Of a stretch of 64,000 nt of DNA, positions 11,621 to 22,490 are shown piece by piece; the stretch's first letter is position 1; the number at the start of each line of letters is the position of its first letter. A program made the position numbers and the translations under genes. The stretch is from positions 7,421,001 to 7,485,000 of the forward strand of contig NC_092240.1 in assembly GCF_036320965.1 (NCBI RefSeq), read 5' to 3'. The notes under the pieces were generated by a model. The model saw nothing but the letters and a program-made list of their open reading frames with translations. It did no database searches and was not told the origin of the DNA. Source of the stretch: Panulirus ornatus. Lineage: Eukaryota > Arthropoda > Malacostraca > Decapoda > Palinuridae.

Positions 11621-12180
11621 CTTCCATTCATACAATGACATGTAATTAGCAAGTGTAATTACTTAACGTGATTACTTCAGAGGTTGTCACTAAATTACTG
11701 TAAGGCTATTTTTTTCCATTCTTACTAACAAAATAAATATTTTGAAAGATAAAAAAATGATGCCAGGCATTTATAAGTATTAAAAAAAAAAGAGAAAATA
11801 TCTACTTCATAATTACAAAATGATCAAAGGTCTATCATCTCCATTCTTTAAGACCCCTACAGGTGAAAAAATAATCAACAGGTAATCACTTCCCTTTTAG
11901 TAATTAAAGGATAATTAACAAGACTATTTTTCTACAGTACAAAGCCTAGAACTTTTTTTTTTTTGAACAGTTTGAACATCACTTTTGATGAGACGAGTTT
12001 AAAGTTCACCTTTCCTTCTGGGGATAGAGTATACGATCATGATCAAAATGTAACTCTTAGATCAATGGTCATTATTGATCATAATTGGTCATTATTGATC
12101 ATAATGAGTTATCATAAGACGAAATTCTATGTGGAAAAAATAAAAATAACAAACGATTTTTTTTTCAAACTGGCTGACCA
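11621..12180. other. AT-rich spacer
   Basis: Unique AT-rich DNA with short A and T runs. An imperfect ATTGATCATAATTGG-type duplication is present near 12073-12103. No gene was seen. Confidence 0.5.
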
Positions 12181-12189
12181 CCACCATTT

Positions 12190-12385
12190 TGGTGGTGGTG
12201 AGAGTGAGGATAGTGCATGTGATGGTGAAGGTGAGTGTGGTGATGGTGAAGGTGAGTGTGGTGATGGTGAAGGTGAGTGTGGTGATGAAGGTGAGTGTGG
12301 TGATGGTGAAGGTGAGTGTGGTGATGGTGAAGGTGAGTATGGTGATGGTGAAGGTGAGTATGGTGATGGTGAAGGTACTTAACTG
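12190..12385. repeat. 21-bp minisatellite (GGTGATGGTGAAGGTGAGTGT)
   Basis: About 8 copies of a 21-bp unit. The period is a multiple of 3, so both strands show long frames (Asp/Gly/Glu-rich forward, His/Thr-rich reverse). The 619-codon minus frame at 12092-13951 spans several unrelated arrays and a (GTAT)n tract, which argues against a gene. Confidence 0.95.
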
Positions 12386-12504
12386 GCGAAGGTGACTTGT
12401 GATGGTGAATATGGGTGATGAAGGTGAGTGTTGTGATGGGGGAATGTGTTGATGAAGGTGACTCTTCTCCTGATGGTGAATGTGGTGATGGTGTGTGCTG
12501 AGGG

Positions 12505-12950
12505 TGACTATGGTGATGAAGGTGAGTGCTGTGATGGTGAATGTGGTGATGAAGATGAGTGCTGTGATGGAAAATGCAGTGATGAAGGTGAGTGTTGTGA
12601 TGGTGAGTGTGGTGGTGAAAATGAGTGCTGTGATGGAAAATGCAGTGATGAAGGAGATTGTTGTGATGGTGAGTGTGGTGGTGAAAATGAGTGCTGTGAT
12701 GGAAAATGCAGTGATGAAGGCGAGTGTTGTGATGGTGAGTGTGGTGGTGAAGATGAGTGCTGTGATGGAAAATACAGTGATGAAGGTGAGTGCTGTGATG
12801 GTGAGTGTGGTGATGAAGATGAGTGCTGTGATGGAAAATGCAGTGATGAAGGTGAGTGCTGTGATGGTGAGTGTGGTGATGAAGATGAGTGCTGTGATGG
12901 AAAATGCAGTGATGAAGGTGAGTGTTGTGATGGTGAGTGTGGTGGTGATA
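12505..12950. repeat. 66-bp tandem array
   Basis: Unit starts GGTGAGTGCTGTGATGGTGA (12521, 12587 and so on) and ends CAGTGATGAA, about 6.5 copies. Each 66-bp unit is itself built from diverged GTGATGGTGAGTG blocks. Confidence 0.95.
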
Positions 12951-13139
12951 CATGTTTTACTCGTGAGTATAATGATGGTGAATATCTCTCGTGAGTAGCG
13001 CATGTGTTGATAAAGGTGAGTATTGTGACTAGTGAGTACAGTGATTCTGTAAGATGCTGGGACGTTGATGGTGAAGAATGTGATGGTGACAGTAATGATG
13101 ATGATGATGATGATGAGCACACGGGTTGTGGCAAATGTG

Positions 13140-13440
13140 GTGGAGGGTGAGGGTGGTGGTGAGTGAGTGATTGTGGCGGTGAGGATGGTGAGTGAGTGTG
13201 GTGGAAGGTAGTGATGGTGAGTGATTGTGGTGGAAGGTAGTGATGGTGAGTGATTGTGGTGGTGAGGATGGTGAGTGAGTGTGGTGGAAGGTAGTGATGG
13301 TGAGTGATTGTGGTGGAAGGTAGTGATGGTGAGTGATTGTGGTGGTGAGGATGGTGAGTGAGTGTGGTGGAAGGTAGTGATGGTGAGTGATTGTGGCGGT
13401 GAGGATGGTGAGTGTAAGTTCAATGGTTGGGAATGGGAGT
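13140..13440. repeat. 29-bp minisatellite with 83-bp higher-order unit
   Basis: Blocks GAGTGATTGTGGTGGAAGGT and GAGTGATTGTGGTGGTGAGG combine into an 83-bp higher-order repeat (starts at 13248 and 13331). Flanking sequence at 12951-13139 and 13441-13570 contains scattered single units. Confidence 0.9.
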
Positions 13441-13573
13441 GATGGGCGTGTGTGGTGAACACAAGTGTGGTGAGAACGAGTGTGTGGTGACAGTGTGGTT
13501 CTGGGGTGACCAAAGTGTGGTGGGTGCGATTAGCAATGAGTGCGTTGCTGTGTGGTAGGATGATGGTGCGTAT

Positions 13574-13795
13574 GTATGCTACGTACGCATGTATGTATGT
13601 ATGTATGTATGTATGTATGTATGTATGCAGATATGTATGTATGCAGATGTGTATGTATGTATGTATGTGTATGTATGTGTATGTATGTATGTATGTATGT
13701 ATGTACGTATGTAGTATGTATGTATGCAGGTATGTATGTATGTAGGTAGGTAGGTAGGTAGGTATGCAAGTATGTATGTATGTATGCATGTATGT
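13574..13795. repeat. (GTAT)n tetranucleotide tract
   Basis: About 220 bp of GTAT/ATGT with GCAG, GTGT and GTAG interruptions. It opens Tyr/Met/Cys-rich and His/Thr/Tyr-rich frames that have no coding meaning. Confidence 0.97.
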
Positions 13796-13995
13796 TGAGA
13801 CTATGTAGCTTGACAGTTTGTATGGTGACGCACTGATGGTGATTCTAGTGTGTTGTGAATGATGAGTGAGGTGATCATGAAGATGGTGAGATGTTAAGAG
13901 GGGGGAGGGGGTGTCTGATGGTGAGTGTGATGACCGTGTGTGGATGAACATGATGACGGAATGTTGCGTGTGGTGATGGTGAGTCTGGTGTATAT

Positions 13996-14012
13996 CTATC
14001 TATCTATCTATA

Positions 14013-14071
<59 letters not shown>
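13996..14071. repeat. (TATC)n to (TA)n tract
   Basis: A few TATC units pass into about 60 bp of TA, ending at the left edge of a fold-back element copy. Confidence 0.95.
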
Positions 14072-14075
<4 letters not shown>

Positions 14076-14211
14076 AAGGATCACAATTTTGTGCGTGATC
14101 AAGATATTCCTATGAGTCCACGGGGAAAATGTGTCTCCCCTGATGATGTGATTATTACACGAAAGTGCACTTGGGAACTTTTCGTGTTTCATTTTCCCAG
14201 TGGACTCATAA

Positions 14212-14217
<6 letters not shown>
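14072..14217. mobile_element. Fold-back (MITE-like) element, copy 2
   Basis: Two ~28-bp arms form an inverted repeat: ATTCCTATGAGTCCACGGGG at 14105 and its reverse complement ending 14217 (CATTTTCCCAGTGGACTCAT). Between them lie GATGATGTGATTATTACACG and AAAGTGCACTTGGGAAC, also found at 21.8 and 59.87 kb. (TA)n flanks it on both sides. No transposase is present. Confidence 0.75.

Positions 14218-14287
<70 letters not shown>
14218..14287. repeat. (TA)n tract
   Basis: About 70 bp of TA directly beside the right arm of the fold-back element. Confidence 0.95.
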
Positions 14288-14415
14288 CTATATAGCGCGT
14301 GTGTGGTGAAGAAGAATGTTGGCGATGGATTACGTCGTGATGGTGATGGCGAAAATGATCAGGTTCTGGGAAGATATAAGGAAGTGGAGGAACTTATGAG
14401 GCAAGACAAGAAACA

Positions 14416-14588
14416 TATGTGTGTGTGTGTGTGTGTGTGTGTACGTGTGTGTGTGTGTGTGTGTGTGTGTACGGAGACCTGGGGGGGAGGTGAGGTTATG
14501 TTGTCAAGTTTGGCTTAGCCGGCCAGGCAATCATCATGCGACGCAGTCTGCTGGACGACTGCTTGCATGGCTAGACTAATGGAAGGAA

Positions 14589-14627
<39 letters not shown>

Positions 14628-14669
14628 CTTTTTCGAAAGCAGCGCGGGGGAGATGATAATGATACGAAC

Positions 14670-14744
<75 letters not shown>
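14416..14744. repeat. (GT)n, (CA)n and (GA)n cluster
   Basis: (GT)n at 14418-14470 with one interruption, (CA)n at 14591-14627 and (GA)n at 14673-14744. The unique spacers between them show no gene. Confidence 0.95.
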
Positions 14745-14746
<2 letters not shown>

Positions 14747-15014
14747 GTGTCAAGTTTTTGCAAGTTTTTGAAGTTAAACTGGGCGAGTTATTAAGTCGGA
14801 TTGCTCTGGACTTAAGGTAAGTTGGTTGATCTAGGAGCTGGCGTCCCCCCCCTCCCCCCATCCCCCCTCCATCCTACCTACCCCCTCCCCAGATGGTGTG
14901 GTGGGAGGAGGAGGAGGAGGAGAGGGAAGCGGGGCAGAGGGACGCCGAAGACAAGGACGAGATCGGAACTGTAATCGCTTCTTCTGTATCATCGGTCGTG
15001 ACAACTGATGACTG

Positions 15015-15017
<3 letters not shown>

Positions 15018-15089
<72 letters not shown>
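15018..15089. repeat. (GA)n tract
   Basis: About 70 bp of uninterrupted GA. Confidence 0.97.
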
Positions 15090-15094
<5 letters not shown>

Positions 15095-15159
15095 CTCTGA
15101 GGAAGCACTAGTGTTTGTTGACCTATGGTGTAAGGGTCTGCCTGCATGATAGCCGTGGT

Positions 15160-15571
15160 CAAGTCAGGTCAGGTCAGGTTAGGTTAGCTCAGGTTAGGTT
15201 AAGGTCAGGTTAAGTCAGGTTAGGTTAGGTTATCATAGGCTAGGCTAGGTTAGGTTAGGTTAGGTTAGGTTAAGTTAGGTTAAGGCCAGGTAAAGTCAGG
15301 TCAGGTTAGGTTAGGTTAGGTCAGGTTAGGTTAGGTCAGATCAGGTCAGGTCAGGTCAGGTCAGGTCAGGTCAGCTTTGGTTAGGTTAGGTTAGGTTAGG
15401 TCAGGTCAGGTCAGGTCAGGTCAGGTCAGGTTAGGTTAGGTTAAGGTCAGGTCAGGTCAGGTTAGGTTAGGTCAGGTCAGGTCAGGTCAGGTTAGGTTAG
15501 GTTAAGGCCAGGTCAGGTCAGGTCAGGTTAGGTTCAAGTCAGGTTAAGTCAGGAGAGGTTAGGTTAGGTTC
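15160..15571. repeat. Telomere-like TTAGG/TCAGG array
   Basis: About 400 bp built from the pentamers TTAGG and TCAGG in runs, with AGGTTAGGTTAGG and AGGTCAGGTCAGG blocks alternating, and occasional TAAGG and CCAGG units or indels. TTAGG is the common arthropod telomere unit. With unique sequence on both sides it is interstitial here rather than a chromosome end. Confidence 0.9.
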
Positions 15572-15599
15572 AAATGATGGAGTTATATGGTGTATCAGT

Positions 15600-15631
15600 A
15601 ATGGTGGTGGTGGTGGTGGTGGTGGTGGTGG
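15600..15631. repeat. (GGT)n tract
   Basis: About 10 GGT units leading into the GTGTTGGTGAGTG-type minisatellites. Confidence 0.9.
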
Positions 15632-15744
15632 GGGATGTAGTGTTGGTGAGTGCTGGTGTTGGTTGAGCTTTCTAAGGGAGTGCGAAGTTGGTGTTGGAGA
15701 GCGGTGTGCTGGAGAATTTTGTGTTGATATGTTTTGTGGTGGCA

Positions 15745-16000
15745 GTGAATGATGTGTTGGAGAGGTCATGTGATGGTGAATGCTGGGTTGGAGAATGATG
15801 TGTTGGTGAGTAATGTGTTGGTGAATGCTGGGTTGGAGAATGATGTGTTGGTGAGTAATGTGTTGGTGAATGCTGTGTTGGAGAGTGATGTGTTGGTGAG
15901 TAATGTGTTGGTGAATGCTGTGTTGGAGAGTGACGTGTTGGTGAGTGATGTGTTGGTGAATGCTGTGTTGGAAAGTGCTATGATGGCGAGAGATGTAACG
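15745..16000. repeat. 45-bp minisatellite (3 x 15 bp)
   Basis: The TGCTGGGTTGGAGAATGATG unit repeats at 45 bp (15781, 15826 and so on) and is made of three diverged 15-mers of the GTGTTGGTGAGTG type. The reverse frame with repeated Thr/Asn/Ser words is an artefact. Confidence 0.9.
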
Positions 16001-16265
16001 GTGAGTAATGTTTTAGTCAGGGTTGTACTGGAAAGTTGTGTTGGCGAATCCTGTGTTGTAATGTGTTGCAGTGTTGTGACGGTGGGAGATGTGTTTGACA
16101 AACTGTGTTGGTAAATGCTATGTTGGTGAGAGCTGTGATGGTGAGTGTTGCGTTGGAGCGCTGTGATGGTGAGTGTTGCGTTGGAGCGCTGTGATGGTGA
16201 GTGTTGTGTTGGAGTGCTGTGATGGTGAGTGCTATGTTGAGGTGCTATGATGGTGAGGTGCTATG
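16001..16265. repeat. Diverged GTGATGGTGAGTG repeats
   Basis: Irregular units such as GTTGCGTTGGAGCGCTGTGA link the 45-bp and 26-bp arrays. These are the same word family with poor periodicity. Confidence 0.8.
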
Positions 16266-16910
16266 ATGGTGAGTGCTATGTTGGTGTTGTGATGTCGAGT
16301 GCTATGTTGGTGTTGTGATGGCGAGTGTTATATTAGTGTTGTGATGGCGAGTGTTATGTTGGTATTGTGATGGCGAGTGCTATGTTGGTGTTGTGATGGC
16401 GAGTGCTATGTTGGTGTTGTGATGGCGAGTGCTATGTTGGTGTTGTGATGGCGAGTGCTATGTTGGTGTTGTGATGGCGAGTGCTATGTTGGTGTTGTGA
16501 TGGCGAGTGCTATGTTGGTGTTGTGATGGCGAGTGTTATGTTGGTGTTGTGATGGCGAGTGCTATGTTGGTGTTGTGATGGCGAGTGTTATGTTGGTGTT
16601 GTGATGGCGAGTGCTATGTTGGTGTTGTGATGGCGAGTGCTATGTTGGTGTTGTGATGGCGAGTGCTATGTTGGTGTTGTGATGGCGAGTGTTATGTTGG
16701 TGTTGTGATGGCGAGTGCTATGTTGGTGTTGTGATGGCGAGTGCTATGTTGGTGTTGTGATGGCGAGTGTTATGTTGGTGTTGTGATGGCGAGTGCTATG
16801 TTGGTGTTGTGATGGCGAGTGTTATGTTGGTGTTGTGATGGCGAGTGCTATGTTGGTGTTGTGATGGCGAGTGCTATGTTGGTGTTGTGATGGCGAGTGT
16901 TGCGTTAGAT
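16266..16910. repeat. 26-bp minisatellite
   Basis: About 24 copies of a 26-bp unit (TATGTTGGTGTTGTGATGGC followed by GAGTGC). The main variation is GTGCTATG versus GTGTTATG. Because 26 is not a multiple of 3, no long frame forms here. Confidence 0.97.
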
Positions 16911-17150
16911 AAAGATGTGTTGTGGGTGTTTTGTTGGTGTGTATTGTGTTAGTGAGTGTTGAGCTGGTGTGTGTCGTGTTGGAGAGTGCTGTGTTGGTGA
17001 ATGTTGTGTTGGTGAGTGTCGTGATGGTGAGTGTTGTGTTGGTGAGTTGTGTTGAGAGTTGTATTGGCGAGAGCTGTGTTAGTGAGTTGTGTTAGCGAGT
17101 GTTGTGTTGGTGAGAATTGTGTTGGTGAGGGTTGTGTTGGTGAGTGTTGT
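16911..17150. repeat. Irregular GTGTTGGTGAGTG repeats
   Basis: Variable 12-17-bp units of the same word family join the 26-bp and 15/72-bp arrays. Confidence 0.8.
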
Positions 17151-17612
17151 GTTGGTGACTGTGTTGGTTAGTGTTGTGTTGGTGAGAGTTGTGTTGGTGA
17201 GGGTTATGCTGGTAAGTGTTGTGTTGGTGACTGTGTTGGTTAGTGTTGTGTTGGTGAGAGTTGTGTTGGTGAGGGTTGTGCTGGTAAGTGTTGTGTTGGT
17301 GAGAGTTATGCAGGTAAGTGTTGTGTTGGTGACTGTGTTGGTTAGTGTTGTGCTGGTGAGAGTTGTGCTGGTGAGGGTTATGCTGGTAAGTGTTGTGTTG
17401 ATGAGTGTGTTGGTTAGTGTTGTGCTGGTGAGAGTTGTGTTGGTGAGGGTTATGCTGGTAAGTGTTGTGTTGGTGACTGTGTTGGTTAGTGTTGTGCTGG
17501 TGAGAGTTGTGTTGGTGAGGGTTATGCTGGTAAGTGTTGTGTTGATGAGTGTGTTGGTTAGTGTTGTGTTGGTAAGAGTTGTGTTGGTGAGAGTTATGCT
17601 GGTAAGTGTTGT
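17151..17612. repeat. 72-bp higher-order minisatellite
   Basis: Anchor GTTGGTGACT or GTTGATGAGT recurs at 17151, 17223, 17325, 17397, 17469 and 17541. All intervals are 72 bp except one of 102 bp, which carries two extra 15-mers. Each 72-bp unit is four 15-mers plus a 12-mer. Confidence 0.95.
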
Positions 17613-18000
17613 GTTGGTGAGAGCTGTGTTAGTGAGAGTTGTGTTGGTGAGGGCTGTGTTGGCGAGTGTTGTAATGGTGAGAGCTGTGTTGGTGAGAGTT
17701 GTGTTGGTGAGAGTTGTGTTGGTGAGAGTTGTGTTGGTGAGAGTTGTGTTAGTGAGAGTTGTGTTGGTGAGTGTTGTGCTGGGGAGTGCTGGTGAGAGTT
17801 GTGGTGGTGAGAGTTGTGGTGGTGAGAGTTGTGGTGGTGAGAGTTGTGGTGGTGAGAGTTGTGGTGGTGAGAGTTGTGGTGGTGAGAGTTGTCTGTGTGA
17901 GTTGTGTTCGTGAGGGCTTTGTTGATGAGGGTTGTGTTGGTGAGAGCTACAGTGTTGGCGAGAGTGGTGTTGGTCAATGTTGTGTTGGTGAATGTGCAGC
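17613..18000. repeat. 15-bp minisatellite (GTGTTGGTGAGAGTT)
   Basis: About 20 units. Variant GTGGTGGTGAGAGTT occupies a homogeneous block at 17799-17890. The 274-codon Val/Leu-rich frame over 17089-17913 is created by the 15-bp periodicity. Confidence 0.95.
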
Positions 18001-18048
18001 CAAGTTGGCGAGCCCTACACACGAGTCTGAGGGTGACAGACAATTTGG

Positions 18049-18049
<1 letters not shown>

Positions 18050-18079
<30 letters not shown>

Positions 18080-18124
18080 AAAAGAAAAAAAGAAAAGAGA
18101 AAAAAAAAGAAAAAAAGAGAAAAA
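18050..18124. repeat. A-rich / (AAAAG) tract
   Basis: A-run of about 25 bp followed by AAAAG-like units. Confidence 0.95.
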
Positions 18125-18262
18125 TGATTTAATAGCATATCAGCAGCAGCGACTGTGTTGGTAACAATGACCACAGGTGGCGATGACGGGCGAGGATTGT
18201 GAACGCCCCAGCGGCATGGCAACACTGAGTATGGTGAGGATACGGTCAAGGATGGTGAAGGT

Positions 18263-18303
18263 GGCAGCTCCTCCTCCTCCTCCTCCTCCTCCTCTCCTCC
18301 TCT
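18263..18303. repeat. (TCC)n tract
   Basis: About 13 TCC units. Confidence 0.95.
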
Positions 18304-18743
18304 TTCTCTAGCCATGTTAACGAGTCCATCACAGACTCGTTTTACTTACAATCCTCGCGAACGCAATTAATATAATGCTGTTTCATATGTTTCGTTTAAC
18401 ATAATGATATACATCAAAAACATTCCTTTTTTTTTTTTCTCTCTTGGCGATTTACTAAGCTGTTTCTGCTCGCTAGTTTCTAACATAGAATTGCAGATGT
18501 TGATACGCATACATTCATTTATGTACATACGTATACATATACATATTCTGTAGGTAACCGAACGGACACATGTACACACGCGCACATGTAGACTTATAAA
18601 ACAAGCACAGAAACACATAAACACATACATATACAAATTGGTAAACATACAGACACACACACACACGCCCCACACTCACTCAAATGGGGCCCCCACGAGT
18701 TTATAGCCCCCGCTCCAATTACAATACAAATAGGCAATTACAA

Positions 18744-19015
<272 letters not shown>

Positions 19016-19021
<6 letters not shown>

Positions 19022-19036
19022 CTATGAGTCCATGAT
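19016..19036. mobile_element. Terminal scrap of the fold-back element
   Basis: ATTCCTATGAGTCCATGATA matches the arm terminus seen at 14.1 kb and sits at the end of a long (TA)n tract. Only about 20 bp remain. Confidence 0.55.
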
Positions 19037-19239
19037 ATATAAAGCAGTGTAATGCAATGTGTATATTCACAAGTTCCTCACAGCAGTGTGGGAATATGCG
19101 CTCTCTCCTCTCCCGTGTCAATATTTTCAACGAGAGAAGACAGATAAGTAATGACAAACACGAAATCAAATACTTTTGCAGCGAGCGGGACGCACGCATC
19201 TTGACATTTGAAACCATAAACGCGTTTAACATCGTACAT

Positions 19240-19280
<41 letters not shown>

Positions 19281-20378
19281 TGGGATCTCCTCCCTCCCTC
19301 CCTCCCAGTGTGTAGACTGGAATATTATCAATTCTTGATATCCTTAGATCTGATGTGAACCAGACGATTCTCCCTTGTCAGGCTCAGTATATTCCCCTCC
19401 CTCCCTCTCTCTCCCTCCTGACCCTCTTTCTCCCTCCCTCCTTCCTCACTCCCTTTTTCTCCTATAAGGATTATTCAGGGAGTGAGTACAGTGAAGGAGG
19501 AGTACTGGCTGCGAGGGAGTGGTTGTTGGAAGGAGGGAGGGAGGGAGGGAGGGAGGGAGGCTTCCTTCTCCCTCCTGCCAGGGTTGGGGGAGGGGAAGGG
19601 ATAGGGGGCGTGGCTGGAGGGGAAGGGAGGGAGGAGGAGATGGGACACCCCCCGAAGGGGAGGGAGGAGGAGGAGGAGGAGGGAGTCTGGTAGGGTGATG
19701 GATCCTGGTGGCCCCGCCCCCCTGGGTTCGTAGCCCCGCCCACGCCCCGCCCATCACCTGCGCCTGCGCATCGTCCTCCCTCCCTCCCTCCCCACACCAT
19801 GAAGGACCTCTTATATGGCTAATACAAATATAAATATTTCACGGCAGATATATAGAGCCCTTTACCTCCCCTCGTCCGTTATAAACATCTGGGAAACAAA
19901 AGCATGTATCGTCTATATGTGTACGTAGTACATATATACGTATATGTGTGTGTGCGTGTGTGGCGCGGGAGCAGCAGGTAAGGGAGGCGTGGTTGTGGCG
20001 TGGGCGCGCGTGCGCCGTCCCCACCGCCAGCCGCACCTCCTCCTCCTCCTCCTCCTCCTCCCGCTGGTCTCCTCCGCCGACCGACCGGTCGATGGCTTTC
20101 GCTAGTTTTTACTCGTCGACATTTTAGTTGATGAGTTGTTTCAGATATTCCAAAATAATGCCGGCAGAATAGATTTTCCTCCCTGGCGCGCGCGCGCGCG
20201 GGGCGGGCGGGAGGAAGGGGAAAAAAGGAAAAATAATGTATACGTAAATTAATGGCGGGGGGGTAAATAGTAGGTCAAGTTATAAATATGTTTGGTATCA
20301 TTTACGTGTTGACGGATGAAAGAGAGGAGGAGGTTACCACCGTGATGTGTGTTCTAATGTCCCGAGGTAATGGCTTGA
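19037..20378. other. Spacer with (CA)n and pyrimidine/purine tracts
   Basis: (CA)n at 19242-19279; CTCCCTCC-rich stretch at 19390-19450; (GGGA)n at 19530-19560; GGAGGA-rich at 19615-19685; (TCC)n near 20037-20060; (CG)n near 20187. GC-rich 19.6-20.1 kb alternates with AT-rich parts. No supported gene was seen. Confidence 0.5.

Positions 20379-20379
<1 letters not shown>

Positions 20380-20448
<69 letters not shown>
20380..20448. repeat. (TA)n tract
   Basis: About 68 bp of TA in unique flanks. No transposable element end was recognised next to it. Confidence 0.95.
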
Positions 20449-20449
<1 letters not shown>

Positions 20450-20569
20450 GTCTTCATTGAGGATGATGCATGGTATTGACTGTGGGCAGGCAGGTGCCTG
20501 GCCTCTCCTGTCGGGCGTGACCACGTCTTGTGTAGGCGGTGTTGGTACCAGCACAGTGGGCTAACGCTG

Positions 20570-20623
20570 CCAACACACACTCACAAGCACGTCCACAAAC
20601 GCACTCGACGGGAGACAGTGCTG

Positions 20624-20666
<43 letters not shown>

Positions 20667-20995
20667 GACAAAGACACAGACACACTCACACATATCAAAC
20701 GCACTTGTTGGGAAGTTATCTTCCCGACACACCCAACGCACTTAACGAGTAGTAGCGCATTACCCACACTCACCAAACGCACTTTATAGACGGCTAGCGG
20801 TGTTCTAACGCACTTGGCTCCGGGTAATATTGGCGAAACACAGTCAAACGCACTTCAAAGTGGGTAGGGGGTTGGGGTTGGTCTTGACAGTACGCACCCA
20901 ACGCACTTCGCAGGAAGCGGTGCTACCGAGACACTCGCACTCAACATACTTCACAGAGGAAGAAGTGGCGACACACACACACACACACACACCGT
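20570..20995. repeat. Degenerate ~55-bp repeat (AACGCACTT) with (CA)n
   Basis: AAACGCACTT or CAACGCACTT recurs about every 35-60 bp together with GGAAGCGGTGCT-like words. (CA)n tracts lie within it at 20626-20664 and 20970-20993. Units are strongly diverged. Confidence 0.65.
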
Positions 20996-21109
20996 CCCCA
21001 CAAGCAGTGGTCTACCAACCCCACTATACCATATTGCCGCCTCCCTCACAACCCTTCATCACCCGCTGCCTTGCTTTTGAACCACACTGGAAAAAAAATT
21101 GCTCCAGAA

Positions 21110-21140
21110 ACAACAACAACAACAACAACAACAACACCAC
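21110..21140. repeat. (CAA)n tract
   Basis: About 9 CAA units followed by CACCACCAG. The spacer up to 21.55 kb holds no supported gene. Confidence 0.9.
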
Positions 21141-21545
21141 CAGCACAGCCAATGGCTCCTCTCGATGTGGCTTGGACTCCACGAGATATCTTCTTTTTCT
21201 TCTTTTTTTTTGTGTCCCCCACAGTCCACTGTCTCGCGGCTGCGAAGGAAATGAACGCAGGGGGGTTTAGTGGGAGAGCGAGAGACAGAGAGAGACAGAC
21301 AGACACAGACGCACCCACCACCACCACCACTTCGACCTTGCTACCTCCCCCCTCCAAACCAACCCCAAGTCACCATGTCCACAGAGCCCGCGGCGATCAC
21401 CAGTCGTGTCTTGGTGAGATAAGGAGTCACTATATTGATAAACCCGGGGTCTATATAGTCGTGTGGGGGTTTCTTAAATCATATGGGTCTTGGACAGGAT
21501 AAATACACTCTACACTCGCTCCCAGCCAGCGATCGTAGAGTGGAG

Positions 21546-21651
<106 letters not shown>

Positions 21652-21865
21652 AATGTTGATAATCACGAGGAAAATGAAACACGTTAAGTTCCCAAGTGCA
21701 CTTTCGTGTAATGATCACATTGTCAGCTACGTCTCTTCCTTGTATATTAACTGACAGTTCTACGTCTTCTATCTCATTCTTGTGTCTCCACTGGCGATGT
21801 GATCATTACACGAAAGTGCACTTGGGAGCTTATCGTGTTTCATTTTCTTAGTGATTATCAACATT
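21652..21865. mobile_element. Fold-back (MITE-like) element, complete copy
   Basis: Two 69-bp arms, 21652-21720 and 21797-21865, are near-perfect reverse complements (a few mismatches, for example CACGAGG versus CACTAAG). They share AAAATGAAACACG and CCCAAGTGCACTTTCGTGTA. The 76-bp interior shows no coding capacity. (TA)n lies to the left and (CA)n-(TA)n to the right, so a TA target site would be invisible. The family (Tc1/mariner-type MITE or other fold-back) is undecided. Confidence 0.85.
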
Positions 21866-21939
<74 letters not shown>

Positions 21940-21940
21940 T
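21866..21940. repeat. (CA)n-(TA)n compound tract
   Basis: Short CA then about 55 bp of TA immediately after the fold-back element. Confidence 0.95.
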
Positions 21941-22133
21941 ACCTGACGTAATCACGTTTGACTTCAGGGGACAGCACAAAACACTGCAGATTACAAGACT
22001 GGAAAAACAAACAAACGCCTTGCTGCAATAAGTTTGAGAAGAAGGGACACTCTTGGGGAAGAACAGCGCTCTCCATTTCCTTAATGACCTTGGCTCCCGG
22101 CTCAGGGAATCAACTAAGGACGTGAGAGCAGCC

Positions 22134-22136
<3 letters not shown>

Positions 22137-22173
<37 letters not shown>
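22137..22173. repeat. (TC)n tract
   Basis: About 18 TC units. Confidence 0.95.
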
Positions 22174-22175
<2 letters not shown>

Positions 22176-22284
22176 TTCCACTGGTATATTTGAGCCATCA
22201 AAAAATGAGCTCGTGTTTGTGGAGGAATACCTATGACCTTCGCTAGCACTACGTTGCCCACAGAATACACCGAAGGCTGGTCAA

Positions 22285-22490
<206 letters not shown>

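Noticed and set aside
12092..13951. 619-codon minus-strand frame, the longest in the window
   Set aside because: It runs through several different minisatellites and a (GTAT)n tract, all with periods that avoid stops on this strand. Composition is His/Thr/Ser low-complexity with no recognisable domain.
17089..17913. 274-codon Val/Leu-rich frame resembling a membrane repeat protein
   Set aside because: Entirely explained by 15-bp and 72-bp GTGTTGGTGAG repeats.
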